Both the position numbers and the translations under genes were made by a program. The notes below the pieces were generated by a model that ran no database searches, had not been told where the DNA came from, and worked only from the letters and a program-made list of their open reading frames with translations. A stretch of DNA of 64,000 nt from Phycisphaeraceae bacterium. Its GTDB lineage: Bacteria > Planctomycetota > Phycisphaerae > Phycisphaerales > UBA1924. The stretch spans positions 124,001 to 188,000 of the forward strand of contig CP060234.1 in NCBI GenBank assembly GCA_023898685.1. Reading direction: 5' to 3'. Of this stretch, positions 16,094 to 23,414 are shown in pieces (positions within the stretch are counted from its first letter, which is position 1; each line of letters starts with the position of its first letter).

Positions 16094-17425
16094 ATGACCC
16101 ACCCCATCGACGACGCCGTTCTCGACCTCATCTATGCCCAGGACCCTGACGCCGCCGCGATCCTTGCCGGCGAGCAGGACCGCCAGGCCCACACCATCGA
16201 GCTGATCGCCAGCGAGAATCACGCCTCGCCGGCCGTGGTCCACGCCGCGGGCACCTGCTTCACCAACAAGTACGCCGAGGGTTACCCGGGCCGCCGCTAC
16301 TACGGCGGGTGCGCCCACATGGACGAGATCGAGACCCTCGCCCGCGAACGCGCCAAGCAGCTCTTCAACTGCGAGTACGCCAACGTCCAGCCCCACTCCG
16401 GCGCCCAGGCCAACATGGCCGTCTTCATGGCGCTGCTCGAGCAGGGCGACACCTTCGCCAGCCTCGTGCTCAAGGACGGGGGCCACCTTTCCCACGGCAT
16501 GAGCCTCAACTTCTCGGGCAAGTACTTCAAACCCGTCCACTATCCCCTGCACTATGACAAGGCCCATCCCCAGCACGAGCAGATCGACTACGACGCCGTG
16601 CGGAGCGTGTGTATGGAGCACAAGCCCAAGCTCCTCCTCTGCGGCTACTCCGCCTACAGCCGCACCATCGACTTCGCCAAGTTCCGCGCCATCGCCGACG
16701 AATGCGGCGCCCTGCTCATGGCCGACATCGCCCACATCGCGGGCCTCGTCGCCGCGGGCGAACACCCCAGCCCCTTCCCGCACTGCGACGTCGTGACGAC
16801 GACGACCCACAAGTCCCTCCGTGGCCCCCGCGGCGGGCTCATCCTCACCAACGACGTCGAGATCTTCAACGCCACCAACAAGGCGCTCTTCCCGGGCGTC
16901 CAGGGCGGCCCGCTCATGCACATCATCTTCGCCAAGGCTGTCGCGTTCGGCGAGGCCCTCAAGCCCGGGTTCAAGGACTACCAGCAGCGCGTCCGCGCCA
17001 ACGCGAAGGCCCTCGCCGCCGCCCTCACCGACCACGGCTACCGCATCTGCTCCGGGGGCACCGACAACCACCTCATGCTCGTCGACCTCACTGCCCGCAA
17101 CCCCGAGCTCACGGGCCGCGACGCCGAGACCTGGCTCGAAGCCGCCAACATCATCTGCAACAAGAACGGCATCCCCGACGACCAGCGCAAGCCCATGGTC
17201 ACCAGCGGCGTCCGCCTGGGCTCGCCCGCGACGACGACCCGCGGCTTCGGCGAAGCCGAGATGAAGCAGGTCGCGGTCTTCATCGACCGCATCCTCACCG
17301 CGGGCCTCAAGGGCGAGGACGCCCTCGCCGCGGAGACCGAGGCGGTGCGCAAGGAGGTCCGCTCGCTCTGCGGCCAGTTCCCCATGCCGGGCGGCACGCC
17401 GGCGACGGTCTTCTTCTCGCAGTGA
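16094..17425 (+). CDS. glyA: Serine hydroxymethyltransferase
   Basis: Interconverts serine and glycine with tetrahydrofolate, a PLP enzyme of one-carbon metabolism. 443 residues. E-L-I-A-S-E-N near residue 37, N-K-Y-A-E-G-Y-P-G-R-R-Y-Y near 59, and the PLP lysine in T-T-T-T-H-K-S-L-R-G-P-R-G-G near 240. M-A-D-I-A-H-I-A-G-L and the C-terminal R-L-G-S-P-A-T-T-T-R-G are also present. It is close to the usual family length of 410-440. ATG 16094 is preferred over an upstream in-frame ATG at 16052, whose added residues are not conserved-looking. A palindromic repeat and the IS element follow. Confidence 0.96.
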   Translation: MTHPIDDAVLDLIYAQDPDAAAILAGEQDRQAHTIELIASENHASPAVVHAAGTCFTNKYAEGYPGRRYYGGCAHMDEIETLARERAKQLFNCEYANVQPHSGAQANMAVFMALLEQGDTFASLVLKDGGHLSHGMSLNFSGKYFKPVHYPLHYDKAHPQHEQIDYDAVRSVCMEHKPKLLLCGYSAYSRTIDFAKFRAIADECGALLMADIAHIAGLVAAGEHPSPFPHCDVVTTTTHKSLRGPRGGLILTNDVEIFNATNKALFPGVQGGPLMHIIFAKAVAFGEALKPGFKDYQQRVRANAKALAAALTDHGYRICSGGTDNHLMLVDLTARNPELTGRDAETWLEAANIICNKNGIPDDQRKPMVTSGVRLGSPATTTRGFGEAEMKQVAVFIDRILTAGLKGEDALAAETEAVRKEVRSLCGQFPMPGGTPATVFFSQ

Positions 17426-17519
17426 GGCGGGTGCCGAAAAGAGGCCCGGACACTCCACGCTCCGGAGCCTCAACTCCCGAGGTGACATGCCGAGCGCTGC
17501 TTGAGCATGATCCCAAACG

Positions 17520-17553
17520 CCGAGCCTGAACGAGCTTACGAATGAAGGCTCGG
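17520..17553. repeat. Palindrome CCGAGCCT..AGGCTCGG, copy 1
   Basis: An 8-bp perfect stem with an 18-base interior. A near-identical copy stands at 19465-19498. The two copies flank the IS element and the dockerin gene, each about 50-95 bp after a stop codon. Confidence 0.7.
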
Positions 17554-17617
17554 ATATCACGCCGCGATCTTCATCGTTTTTCAATCTCCATACTTGCACC
17601 GCCATTCGCAGTGCTTA

Positions 17618-18503
17618 GACCCTGTTTCATAACCCCACCCCCGGGAGTTTGCCGAGGCAGACGATCGCGGCGGCGAGGGTGAGGAACGCCTGATGGATGT
17701 CGGACCGACGCTCCCATCTGGTCCGCAGACGACGGAACTGGTGCAGCCAGCTCAGCGTCCGCTCGACCACCCAGCGCAGCCGGCCCAGACCGCGCCCGTC
17801 CGTCCGGCCGCGCACCGGCAGCAGCGGCTCGACGCCGCGGATCCACAGCGAGACCACGCGCTCGCGGGAGTGGTACGCCTTGTCGGCCACCACCGCACGC
17901 GGCCTCCGACGCGCCCGCGGATCGGCGGGATCTTGTCGACCAAACCGATCAGCCGCGTGCCGTCGTTGACGTTCGCGGCCGTGGTCTCGACGACGATCGG
18001 CACGCCGTGGCGATCCGTCAGCGTGTGGTGTTTCGAGCCGTTTTTCCCGCGATCCGTGGGGTTCGGGCCGGTGTCGGCCCCCCTTTGAGCGCCCGGACCG
18101 AGGCCGAGTCGACGACGGCGAGCGAGAGATCGACCCGGCCGTGCGCGTTCAGCTCGGCGAGCAGTTCCTCGAGCAGCCTGTCCCAGACGCCGGCCTGTTT
18201 CCAGTCACGCAGCCGCCGCCAGCATGTCGACCCGCTGACGCCGAGTTCGGCGGGCAGCTCGCCCCACTGGATGCCGGTCTTGAGGACGAAGACGATGCCG
18301 GCGAGGCAGAGCCGGTCGTCGACACGGGGCCTGCCGCCGCGCGGGTCCGGCGGCGATTGGGGAATCATCGGCTCGACCCGCTTCCACAACTCGTCGGTGA
18401 CCAGTCGCCGTTTCATGCGTCAGCCCTCCTTGGCCGACGCGCATCATCCCGCCGTCAACGGGAGGGCGCAAGCGCCCCGTTCAGGGGGTTTTGAAACAGG
18501 GTC
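17618..18503. mobile_element. IS5-family insertion sequence, 886 bp, with TTA target duplication
   Basis: Terminal inverted repeats start GACCCTGTTTCA on both ends (left 17618 onwards, right ending 18503, matching for about 17 of 18 bases). The trinucleotide TTA is directly repeated outside (17615-17617 and 18504-18506), the TNA-type duplication of IS5 relatives such as the IS1031 group. The interior carries one degraded transposase gene on the minus strand. The right end is 13 bp upstream of the ATG of the next gene, so that gene's native promoter is displaced. Confidence 0.9.
17627..18416 (-). pseudogene. IS5-family transposase, frame-interrupted
   Basis: The reading is split over three frames. 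Part 1 (18416-18018) has the N-terminal domain L-W-K-R-V-E-P-M-I-P-Q and V-D-S-A-S-V-R-A, which includes the first DDE aspartate. At 18080-18088 the minus strand reads AAAGGGGGG, where a -1 slip continues into G-P-N-P-T-D-R-G-K-N-G-S-K-H-H; this may be programmed. Around 17895-17920 a second change of frame is needed to reach V-A-D-K-A-Y-H-S-R, which looks like a one-base deletion. The C-terminal part W-V-V-E-R-T-L-S-W ends at 17627. The enzyme is probably dead. Confidence 0.85.
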
Positions 18504-18516
18504 TTATGCTGACAGG

Positions 18517-19416
18517 ATGAGCACACAGCACACAATGACATCCGCAATCCGTACACTCCTCGTGCTCGCCGCCGCCGCCGCCACGACCGCCGCCGAGCCC
18601 GTCGTTGTTCACTTCCCGCTCTACGCCGCCGACGGCAGCAATCTGTTCCTCCAGCTCTTCCGGCTCCAGGACTACGACGCGCGGCTGCCCGATCTGCTCG
18701 TGTGCCCACACGACGCGGGCGCGTTCGGCATCAGCGAGGTCCAGCCCGCCATCGACAACAACGTTCCCAACTGGGGAGAATCCGGCACATCGGACAACCT
18801 GGGCGGGCTCGTCACAGATCATGACGACCCAGCGTGGTATCTCGCCTCGTGGGACACCGCACCCGGGACCCTCGTCCCCGGGCCCGCCGCGACAGGCAAC
18901 TGGGGTGAACCGGGCGTCGAGGGCTGGCTGGTCTACAACGACATGCCGGTGCTGCGGTTCGACAACAATGAAATGTACGGTGCGATCCCCTGCGACTACA
19001 GCCAGCAGAACACCGAGATCCGAGAGCTCACCCCCGTCTGGTGTTACCCGATCCGCATGGCACTGGGCGTGGACACATACCTCTACGGATGGATGGCCGT
19101 GCAGGTGGTCGACATCAAGAGCTTCGTGTGTGACCTGCCGTGCGAGGGCCCCGACGATACCCAGTGCATGATCCCCCTGCTCCGCAACGTCGCCGTCGGC
19201 TTCGAGACCGACCCCGACACCCCCATCATCGTCGGCGGCGGCCTCTGCCGGGCCGATCTCACCTACGACGCCATCCTCGACCTCGCCGACCTCCAGCTCT
19301 TCATCACCGACTTCGTCTCTCAGCAGCCGCCCGCCGACCAGAACGACGACGGCGTTTACGACCTTGCCGACGTCCAAGCATTCATTGAGGCCTTCACCAC
19401 GGGCTGCGGGTTCTGA
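18517..19416 (+). CDS. Secreted protein with GC-type dockerin, unknown catalytic part
   Basis: 299 residues. A signal peptide (T-S-A-I-R-T-L-L-V-L-A-A-A-A-A-T-T-A-A) is followed by an unrecognised domain of about 210 residues with several Trp and Cys. The last 60 residues form the dockerin-like module (C-R-A-D-L-T-Y-D-A-I-L-D-L-A-D-L...D-L-A-D-V-Q-A-F...G-C-G-F). ATG 18517 is only 13 bp from the right end of the IS element, so the promoter was probably replaced. Function unknown; export is likely. Confidence 0.78.
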   Translation: MSTQHTMTSAIRTLLVLAAAAATTAAEPVVVHFPLYAADGSNLFLQLFRLQDYDARLPDLLVCPHDAGAFGISEVQPAIDNNVPNWGESGTSDNLGGLVTDHDDPAWYLASWDTAPGTLVPGPAATGNWGEPGVEGWLVYNDMPVLRFDNNEMYGAIPCDYSQQNTEIRELTPVWCYPIRMALGVDTYLYGWMAVQVVDIKSFVCDLPCEGPDDTQCMIPLLRNVAVGFETDPDTPIIVGGGLCRADLTYDAILDLADLQLFITDFVSQQPPADQNDDGVYDLADVQAFIEAFTTGCGF

Positions 19417-19464
19417 TCGCCCGGTGCCATTCCCAACCAGTGGTTGGGCATGTCGACATGGACG

Positions 19465-19498
19465 CCGAGCCTGAGCGAGCTTGCGAGCAAAGGCTCGG
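19465..19498. repeat. Palindrome CCGAGCCT..AGGCTCGG, copy 2
   Basis: Same element as at 17520-17553 with four or five differences in the interior and intact 8-bp arms. It lies about 50 bp after the dockerin gene and 37 bp before rlmN. Confidence 0.7.
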
Positions 19499-19534
19499 AA
19501 CAATCGGTTCGCTCACGCCCCCTACGATCGCCCG

Positions 19535-20842
19535 ATGACGAACGACCGAGCCCAAAGCCCCTTCTCCCCCCTCGGCCTCACCGCCGCCGACTTCGCCGCC
19601 CGCTGGAAGCAGGCCGGCCTCCGGGGCGGCGTCGAAGCGGGCCTCGCCGCCTACAGCCGCTTCTATCGCAAGGGCGACCGCGACCTCCCCATTCCCGTCA
19701 CCGCCGAGATCGCCCCCATCGTCAAGCGGCACGAGGAGCCCTGCGACGAGGGTGTCACCGTCAAGTTCTGCCAGCGGCTCACACGCAAGGGTGGCACGCC
19801 CACGCGCCAGCGCGGGCATGAGACCGGCCACTCAACCACACCAAACACGCCCGCGCTCCGCGTGGGCGTTCCACCCGACGAGCCCCAAACGCTCGAGTCG
19901 GCCCGCCTCAAGACGCTCGGCACAACCCGGCGCGCCGCCGACACGCTCCCGCTGGGCATTCTTCACGCCGACGACCGCGTCGAGCACCTCGACATCGAGA
20001 CGGTCGTCATCCCCATGATCGGCCGCACCCGGCGGAAGACCCACACTATGTGCATCTCCAGCCAGATCGGCTGCGCCATGGCCTGCGACTTCTGCGAAAC
20101 GGGCCAGATGGGCCTCATCCGCTCGCTCACCGCCGCCGAGATGGTGGGCCAGTGGTGGGCCGCCCGTCACGTCGAGCACGCCGACATCAACAACATCGTC
20201 TTCATGGGCATGGGCGAGCCCCTCGACAACCTCGACGCCGTCCTCGACGCCATCGCCTGCCTCACCGACGACCGGGGCCCGGCCGTCCCGATGTCCAACA
20301 TCACGATCTCGACGGTGGGCCGCGTCGACGGCCTGCGCCGCCTCGTTGACGTTGTCCGCAAGCCTGGCTGGAAGCGCCTGGGCCTCGCCCTCTCGGTCAA
20401 CGCGCCCAATGACGAGGTGCGCGACGCGATCATGCCCATCAACAGGCGCTGGGATATGGGCGAGCTCCGGCAGGCCATGGTCGACCTCTGCCGCGCCCGC
20501 GGCAATCGCAAAGTCCTCTTCGAGTACGTGCTCATCCCGGGCGTCAACGACGCCGACGAGCACGCCCGCCAGCTCGCCGAGTGGCTCAGTCCGTTCACCC
20601 GCAACGAGCACCAGCCCCACATCGGCCTGCTCAACGTGATCCCCTACAACCCCCGCCGCGACAGCCCCTGGCCCGCCCCCGACGAGGCCCGCGTCAAGCA
20701 GTTTGTCGACCTTCTCGCCGATCTGGGCGTCTTCGTCAAGCGCCGCCGCACCAAGGGCCGCGACCAGATGGCCGCCTGTGGCCAGCTCGGCTCCGCCGAG
20801 ATCCGCAAGCGCAGGTACACCCCCGCCGAGTCCCCCGCCTGA
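19535..20842 (+). CDS. rlmN: RlmN/Cfr-family 23S rRNA methyltransferase (radical SAM)
   Basis: 435 residues; the family is usually 350-390. The radical-SAM cluster cysteines are C180, C184 and C187 (G-C-A-M-A-C-D-F-C-E-T-G). The C-terminal cysteine of the methyl-transfer mechanism is C415 in M-A-A-C-G-Q-L-G. G-M-G-E-P-L-D-N and L-S-V-N-A-P-N are also present. It would methylate C2 of an adenine in 23S rRNA and perhaps tRNA. Residues about 86-114 are not family sequence: they are translated from an 86-bp palindrome inserted in frame before the catalytic domain. Start ATG 19535. The N-terminal helical domain is divergent, so Cfr-like specificity cannot be excluded. Confidence 0.88.
   Translation: MTNDRAQSPFSPLGLTAADFAARWKQAGLRGGVEAGLAAYSRFYRKGDRDLPIPVTAEIAPIVKRHEEPCDEGVTVKFCQRLTRKGGTPTRQRGHETGHSTTPNTPALRVGVPPDEPQTLESARLKTLGTTRRAADTLPLGILHADDRVEHLDIETVVIPMIGRTRRKTHTMCISSQIGCAMACDFCETGQMGLIRSLTAAEMVGQWWAARHVEHADINNIVFMGMGEPLDNLDAVLDAIACLTDDRGPAVPMSNITISTVGRVDGLRRLVDVVRKPGWKRLGLALSVNAPNDEVRDAIMPINRRWDMGELRQAMVDLCRARGNRKVLFEYVLIPGVNDADEHARQLAEWLSPFTRNEHQPHIGLLNVIPYNPRRDSPWPAPDEARVKQFVDLLADLGVFVKRRRTKGRDQMAACGQLGSAEIRKRRYTPAESPA
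19790..19875. repeat. Palindromic element inserted in frame inside rlmN
   Basis: The left arm (19790-19817, beginning GGTGGCACGCCCACGCG) pairs with the right arm (19849-19875) over about 27 bases with one mismatch and one gap. The loop is about 31 bases. It adds roughly 29 codons without a stop and encodes G-G-T-P-T-R-Q-R-G ... R-V-G-V-P-P. Confidence 0.88.
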
Positions 20843-20878
20843 CCCGGGCCCGACGCCGGGGCCCGGGGAGACCGGTTT

Positions 20879-20960
20879 TCAGCGCGAAGGGCGCGAAGGT
20901 CTAGAACGGGAGACAGGATGAACGCGGAGTCGCGGAGAGCGCGGAGAAGAAGACTCTGAA
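20879..20960. repeat. Dispersed repeat AGCGCGAAGGGCGCGAAGG + GAACGCGGAGTCGCGGAG
   Basis: Two linked direct-repeat-like motifs built of GCGCGAAGG and GCGGAG units. The same motifs, inverted, stand at 21615-21674 beyond the next small gene; further copies are at 54296 and 61906. Confidence 0.65.
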
Positions 20961-21122
20961 GGAGCCCCGAGCGCCAGCGACGGGCCAAACACGGACGGAC
21001 GCCCCCGTGCCTCAAGGCCCCCATCCGCCAATCCGCCCACCCTTTCCGAGCGTGGAACGTCGGTGACACGATTCCGTCAACCAGGCCGCCTTCAAACATC
21101 CACGCGTCCGTACGATCCACAC

Positions 21123-21578
21123 ATGAATTCAAGGCAGCGCCCCGACGAAAACCTCGCGCTGACGATCGCGAGAACGACATTTGAGAAGCTGCAGCGCTCA
21201 CACCCTGTACTCGAATCGACAATCCGCGAAGATCCCAACGTCGATCTCGTGATGGAATGGCCCCGGCAGCCTGGCCTTGCCTTCCCGATTCTGCTTGGCT
21301 TCCAGGAACTCGACGAGTTGCACCTCTGCGCGGCGGATCTCTGGTGCCAGTGGTTCCCGTGCACGGATGCCAAAGTGGTTGAGGAGTTCGTCGAACTTGT
21401 CAACGGGCTGATCGACGGTCGTGCAAGGATCGTCCAAACACTCCACCGTGGAGCCATCATCAAGGCGGAGCTGCAATCGCCGACAGAGTCCGGGTGGCGG
21501 ACCCGAGCGACATGGTCGAAGGTCAATCTCACGATTGTCCCACGACGCACGGAGACTCGCATCGTCCAGAGTACCTGA
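21123..21578 (+). CDS. Hypothetical protein between inverted repeats
   Basis: 151 residues, not recognised. Soluble, with an N-terminal helix (L-A-L-T-I-A-R-T-T-F-E-K-L), a middle rich in aromatic residues (L-C-A-A-D-L-W-C-Q-W-F-P-C) and a basic C-terminus. ATG 21123 is chosen because the extra 20 residues of the longer frame are Arg-rich and lie over repeat DNA. Codon use is visibly less GC-biased than neighbours. Inverted copies of one dispersed repeat flank it (20879-20960 and 21615-21674), which suggests it arrived or moved as a unit. Confidence 0.55.
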   Translation: MNSRQRPDENLALTIARTTFEKLQRSHPVLESTIREDPNVDLVMEWPRQPGLAFPILLGFQELDELHLCAADLWCQWFPCTDAKVVEEFVELVNGLIDGRARIVQTLHRGAIIKAELQSPTESGWRTRATWSKVNLTIVPRRTETRIVQST

Positions 21579-21614
21579 ACCCCATTGGGGCAGCTTCCTC
21601 CCTTCGAGTCATTC

Positions 21615-21674
21615 GCGCCCTTCGCGCTAAAACCCGATCCCCACTCCGCGCCCTCCGCGCCTCCGCGTTCAATC
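21615..21674. repeat. Dispersed repeat, inverted copy
   Basis: Reads CGCGCCCTTCGCGCT then CTCCGCGCCTCCGCGTTCAA, the reverse complement of the motif pair at 20879-20960. It lies between the hypothetical gene and the decarboxylase-like gene, and it explains why the long open frame upstream of 21806 is not coding. Confidence 0.65.
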
Positions 21675-21805
21675 CGCCTCCAATCCGAACCCGAGCCAGC
21701 AACAGGGACCCCCTCCCCACTCCGTCTCTTCGTCTCTCCATCTCCCCATCTCTTCCCCTCCCAGTCTCCTCCGCGGCGATACCATCGCCCGTTCAGGGAG
21801 ACCGC

Positions 21806-23176
21806 TTGGATTCCTTCCACTACCAGCACGGCGAGCTCTTCTGCGAGACCCTCCCGGTCGAGGACATCGCCCGACGCTACGGCACGCCCGTGATCGTCTA
21901 CTCCGCCGCTGCCCTCCGCGAGAACGTCAAGCAGGTCCGCGAGGCGTTCAGCGAGCTCGACCCCGCCATCCGCTTCCCTGTCTCCACGTTGCCCAGCCCG
22001 GGTGTGCTCCGCACACTCGCCGCCGAGGGCTGCGGGATGGCGGCGATCTCCGGCGGTGAACTCGAACGCGCCTGGCTCTCCAAGGCCCCGATGAACGAGG
22101 TGCTCTTCGCCGGCGTCGGCAAGAGCGACGACGATATCCGCGCCGCCCTCGACGGCATCTACAGCCCGCTCTTCCAGGCCGGCGTCACCGTCGACGGACG
22201 CCCGCCCTATTACCGCGGGCCCACCGGCTGGCTCGTCGCCGAGAGCCTCGAAGAGATCGAGCGCTTCGCCGTCATCGCCGGCAGCCTCCGCGTCAACTGC
22301 CGGATCGCTGTGCGCATCAACACGGCGCTCGAAGTCCCGGCCGACGAGACCGTCCTCGCCGCCGACGCCGACAGCAAGTTCGGCGTCTCCCGCTCGCTCG
22401 CGGTCGAGGCCTTCCGCCGCTTCGAGTACCGCCAGCACGTCCGCCTCGCGGGCCTCGCCTCGCACGTCGGGCAGCGATCACACGACGTCGCCACCTACAC
22501 CGCCAACATCCGCCGCTTGCTCGAAACCGCCGAGGAGATCCGCCAGACCGGACACAAGATCGAACTCATCGATGTCGGCGGGGGTCTCCCCTCGATCGGG
22601 ATCAGCCGGTCGACCCCGCCCGCCGCGGCCTACGCGAGGGCGATCACGCCCATGTTCGCCCCTTGGCGTGACGCGGGAACGACCATCGCCATCCAGCCGG
22701 GCCGCCCCGTCGCCGCCTCCGCGGGCCTGCTTATCGTCGGCGTCCGCGACATCAAGCCGGCCGAGGACCGACGCGTGGTCATCTGCGACACGGGCCTCAA
22801 CCCCGCCGCCCGCCCCGCCGACGTCGACGGCTTCCGCGTCGTCTGGCCCATCGCCACCGAGCCGGGGCTCGAACCCCCGCGCGAGGGCGTCGAACGCCTC
22901 GACACGACGGGCCTCGACTGGTACGACCTCGTCGGCCCCTCGGGCCGCGACAACGACCTCATCGGGCGCAGCCGCCTCATCCCCCACGTCAAGCCCGGCG
23001 CCCGCCTCGCCATCTTCGGCGCCGGCGCCGATGCGCTCGCCACCGTCCAGCGAGGCAACGACCACACCCTCCCCGCCGAGGTCCTCGTCGAGGGCCGCAC
23101 CATGCGCCCCCTCCGCCCACGTGCGGGCCTCATCGAACAACTCGCCCCAGAGCTCGGCCCCCTCGAAAAACTGTGA
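21806..23176 (+). CDS. Diaminopimelate-decarboxylase-fold protein lacking the PLP lysine
   Basis: 456 residues with the full fold III decarboxylase layout: N-terminal F-H-Y-Q-H-G-E-L and G-T-P-V-I-V-Y-S, then I-S-G-G-E-L-E-R-A, S-H-V-G, D-V-G-G-G-L-P and Q-P-G-R-P-V-A. The position of the PLP-binding lysine (R-F-A-x-K-A in active enzymes) is R-F-P-V-S-T, with Ser60. The glycine loop is kept, but the catalytic Cys of the C-E-S-G-D motif and the late Tyr are also absent (G-P-S-G-R-D-N; G-A-D). So ordinary decarboxylation is unlikely; a ligand-binding or regulatory role is inferred. TTG 21806 after AGGGAGA is the best start; the open frame upstream crosses repeat DNA. Confidence 0.8.
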   Translation: MDSFHYQHGELFCETLPVEDIARRYGTPVIVYSAAALRENVKQVREAFSELDPAIRFPVSTLPSPGVLRTLAAEGCGMAAISGGELERAWLSKAPMNEVLFAGVGKSDDDIRAALDGIYSPLFQAGVTVDGRPPYYRGPTGWLVAESLEEIERFAVIAGSLRVNCRIAVRINTALEVPADETVLAADADSKFGVSRSLAVEAFRRFEYRQHVRLAGLASHVGQRSHDVATYTANIRRLLETAEEIRQTGHKIELIDVGGGLPSIGISRSTPPAAAYARAITPMFAPWRDAGTTIAIQPGRPVAASAGLLIVGVRDIKPAEDRRVVICDTGLNPAARPADVDGFRVVWPIATEPGLEPPREGVERLDTTGLDWYDLVGPSGRDNDLIGRSRLIPHVKPGARLAIFGAGADALATVQRGNDHTLPAEVLVEGRTMRPLRPRAGLIEQLAPELGPLEKL

Positions 23177-23204
23177 CCTCATCGACCAATACGATTCCGA
23201 CTCT

Positions 23205-23362
23205 CCTCCCCTGTCACCGACGGGGGAGGTGGCCCGCCGAAGGCGGGTCGGAAGGGGCGCCTCCCTTCCTCTCCCCAACGGGGAGAGGGCCTGACAACGG
23301 TCCCGTGTTCTGCCTCGCTCTCCCCGGCCGCCGGGGAGAGGGCCGGGGTGAGGGGCTTTCCC
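23205..23362. repeat. Palindromic CTCTCCCC/GGGGAGAG repeats
   Basis: Contains CTCTCCCCAACGGGGAGAG and CTCTCCCCGGCCGCCGGGGAGAG followed by GGCCGGGGTGAGG. A relative stands at 59143-59184. Intergenic, directly upstream of the hydrolase fusion gene, with no gene of its own. Confidence 0.7.
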
Positions 23363-23414
23363 TCCTCCCCGCCTCGTTGCCCAAGACCGCCCGAGAGCAA
23401 CGCCTCGTTTTCCC

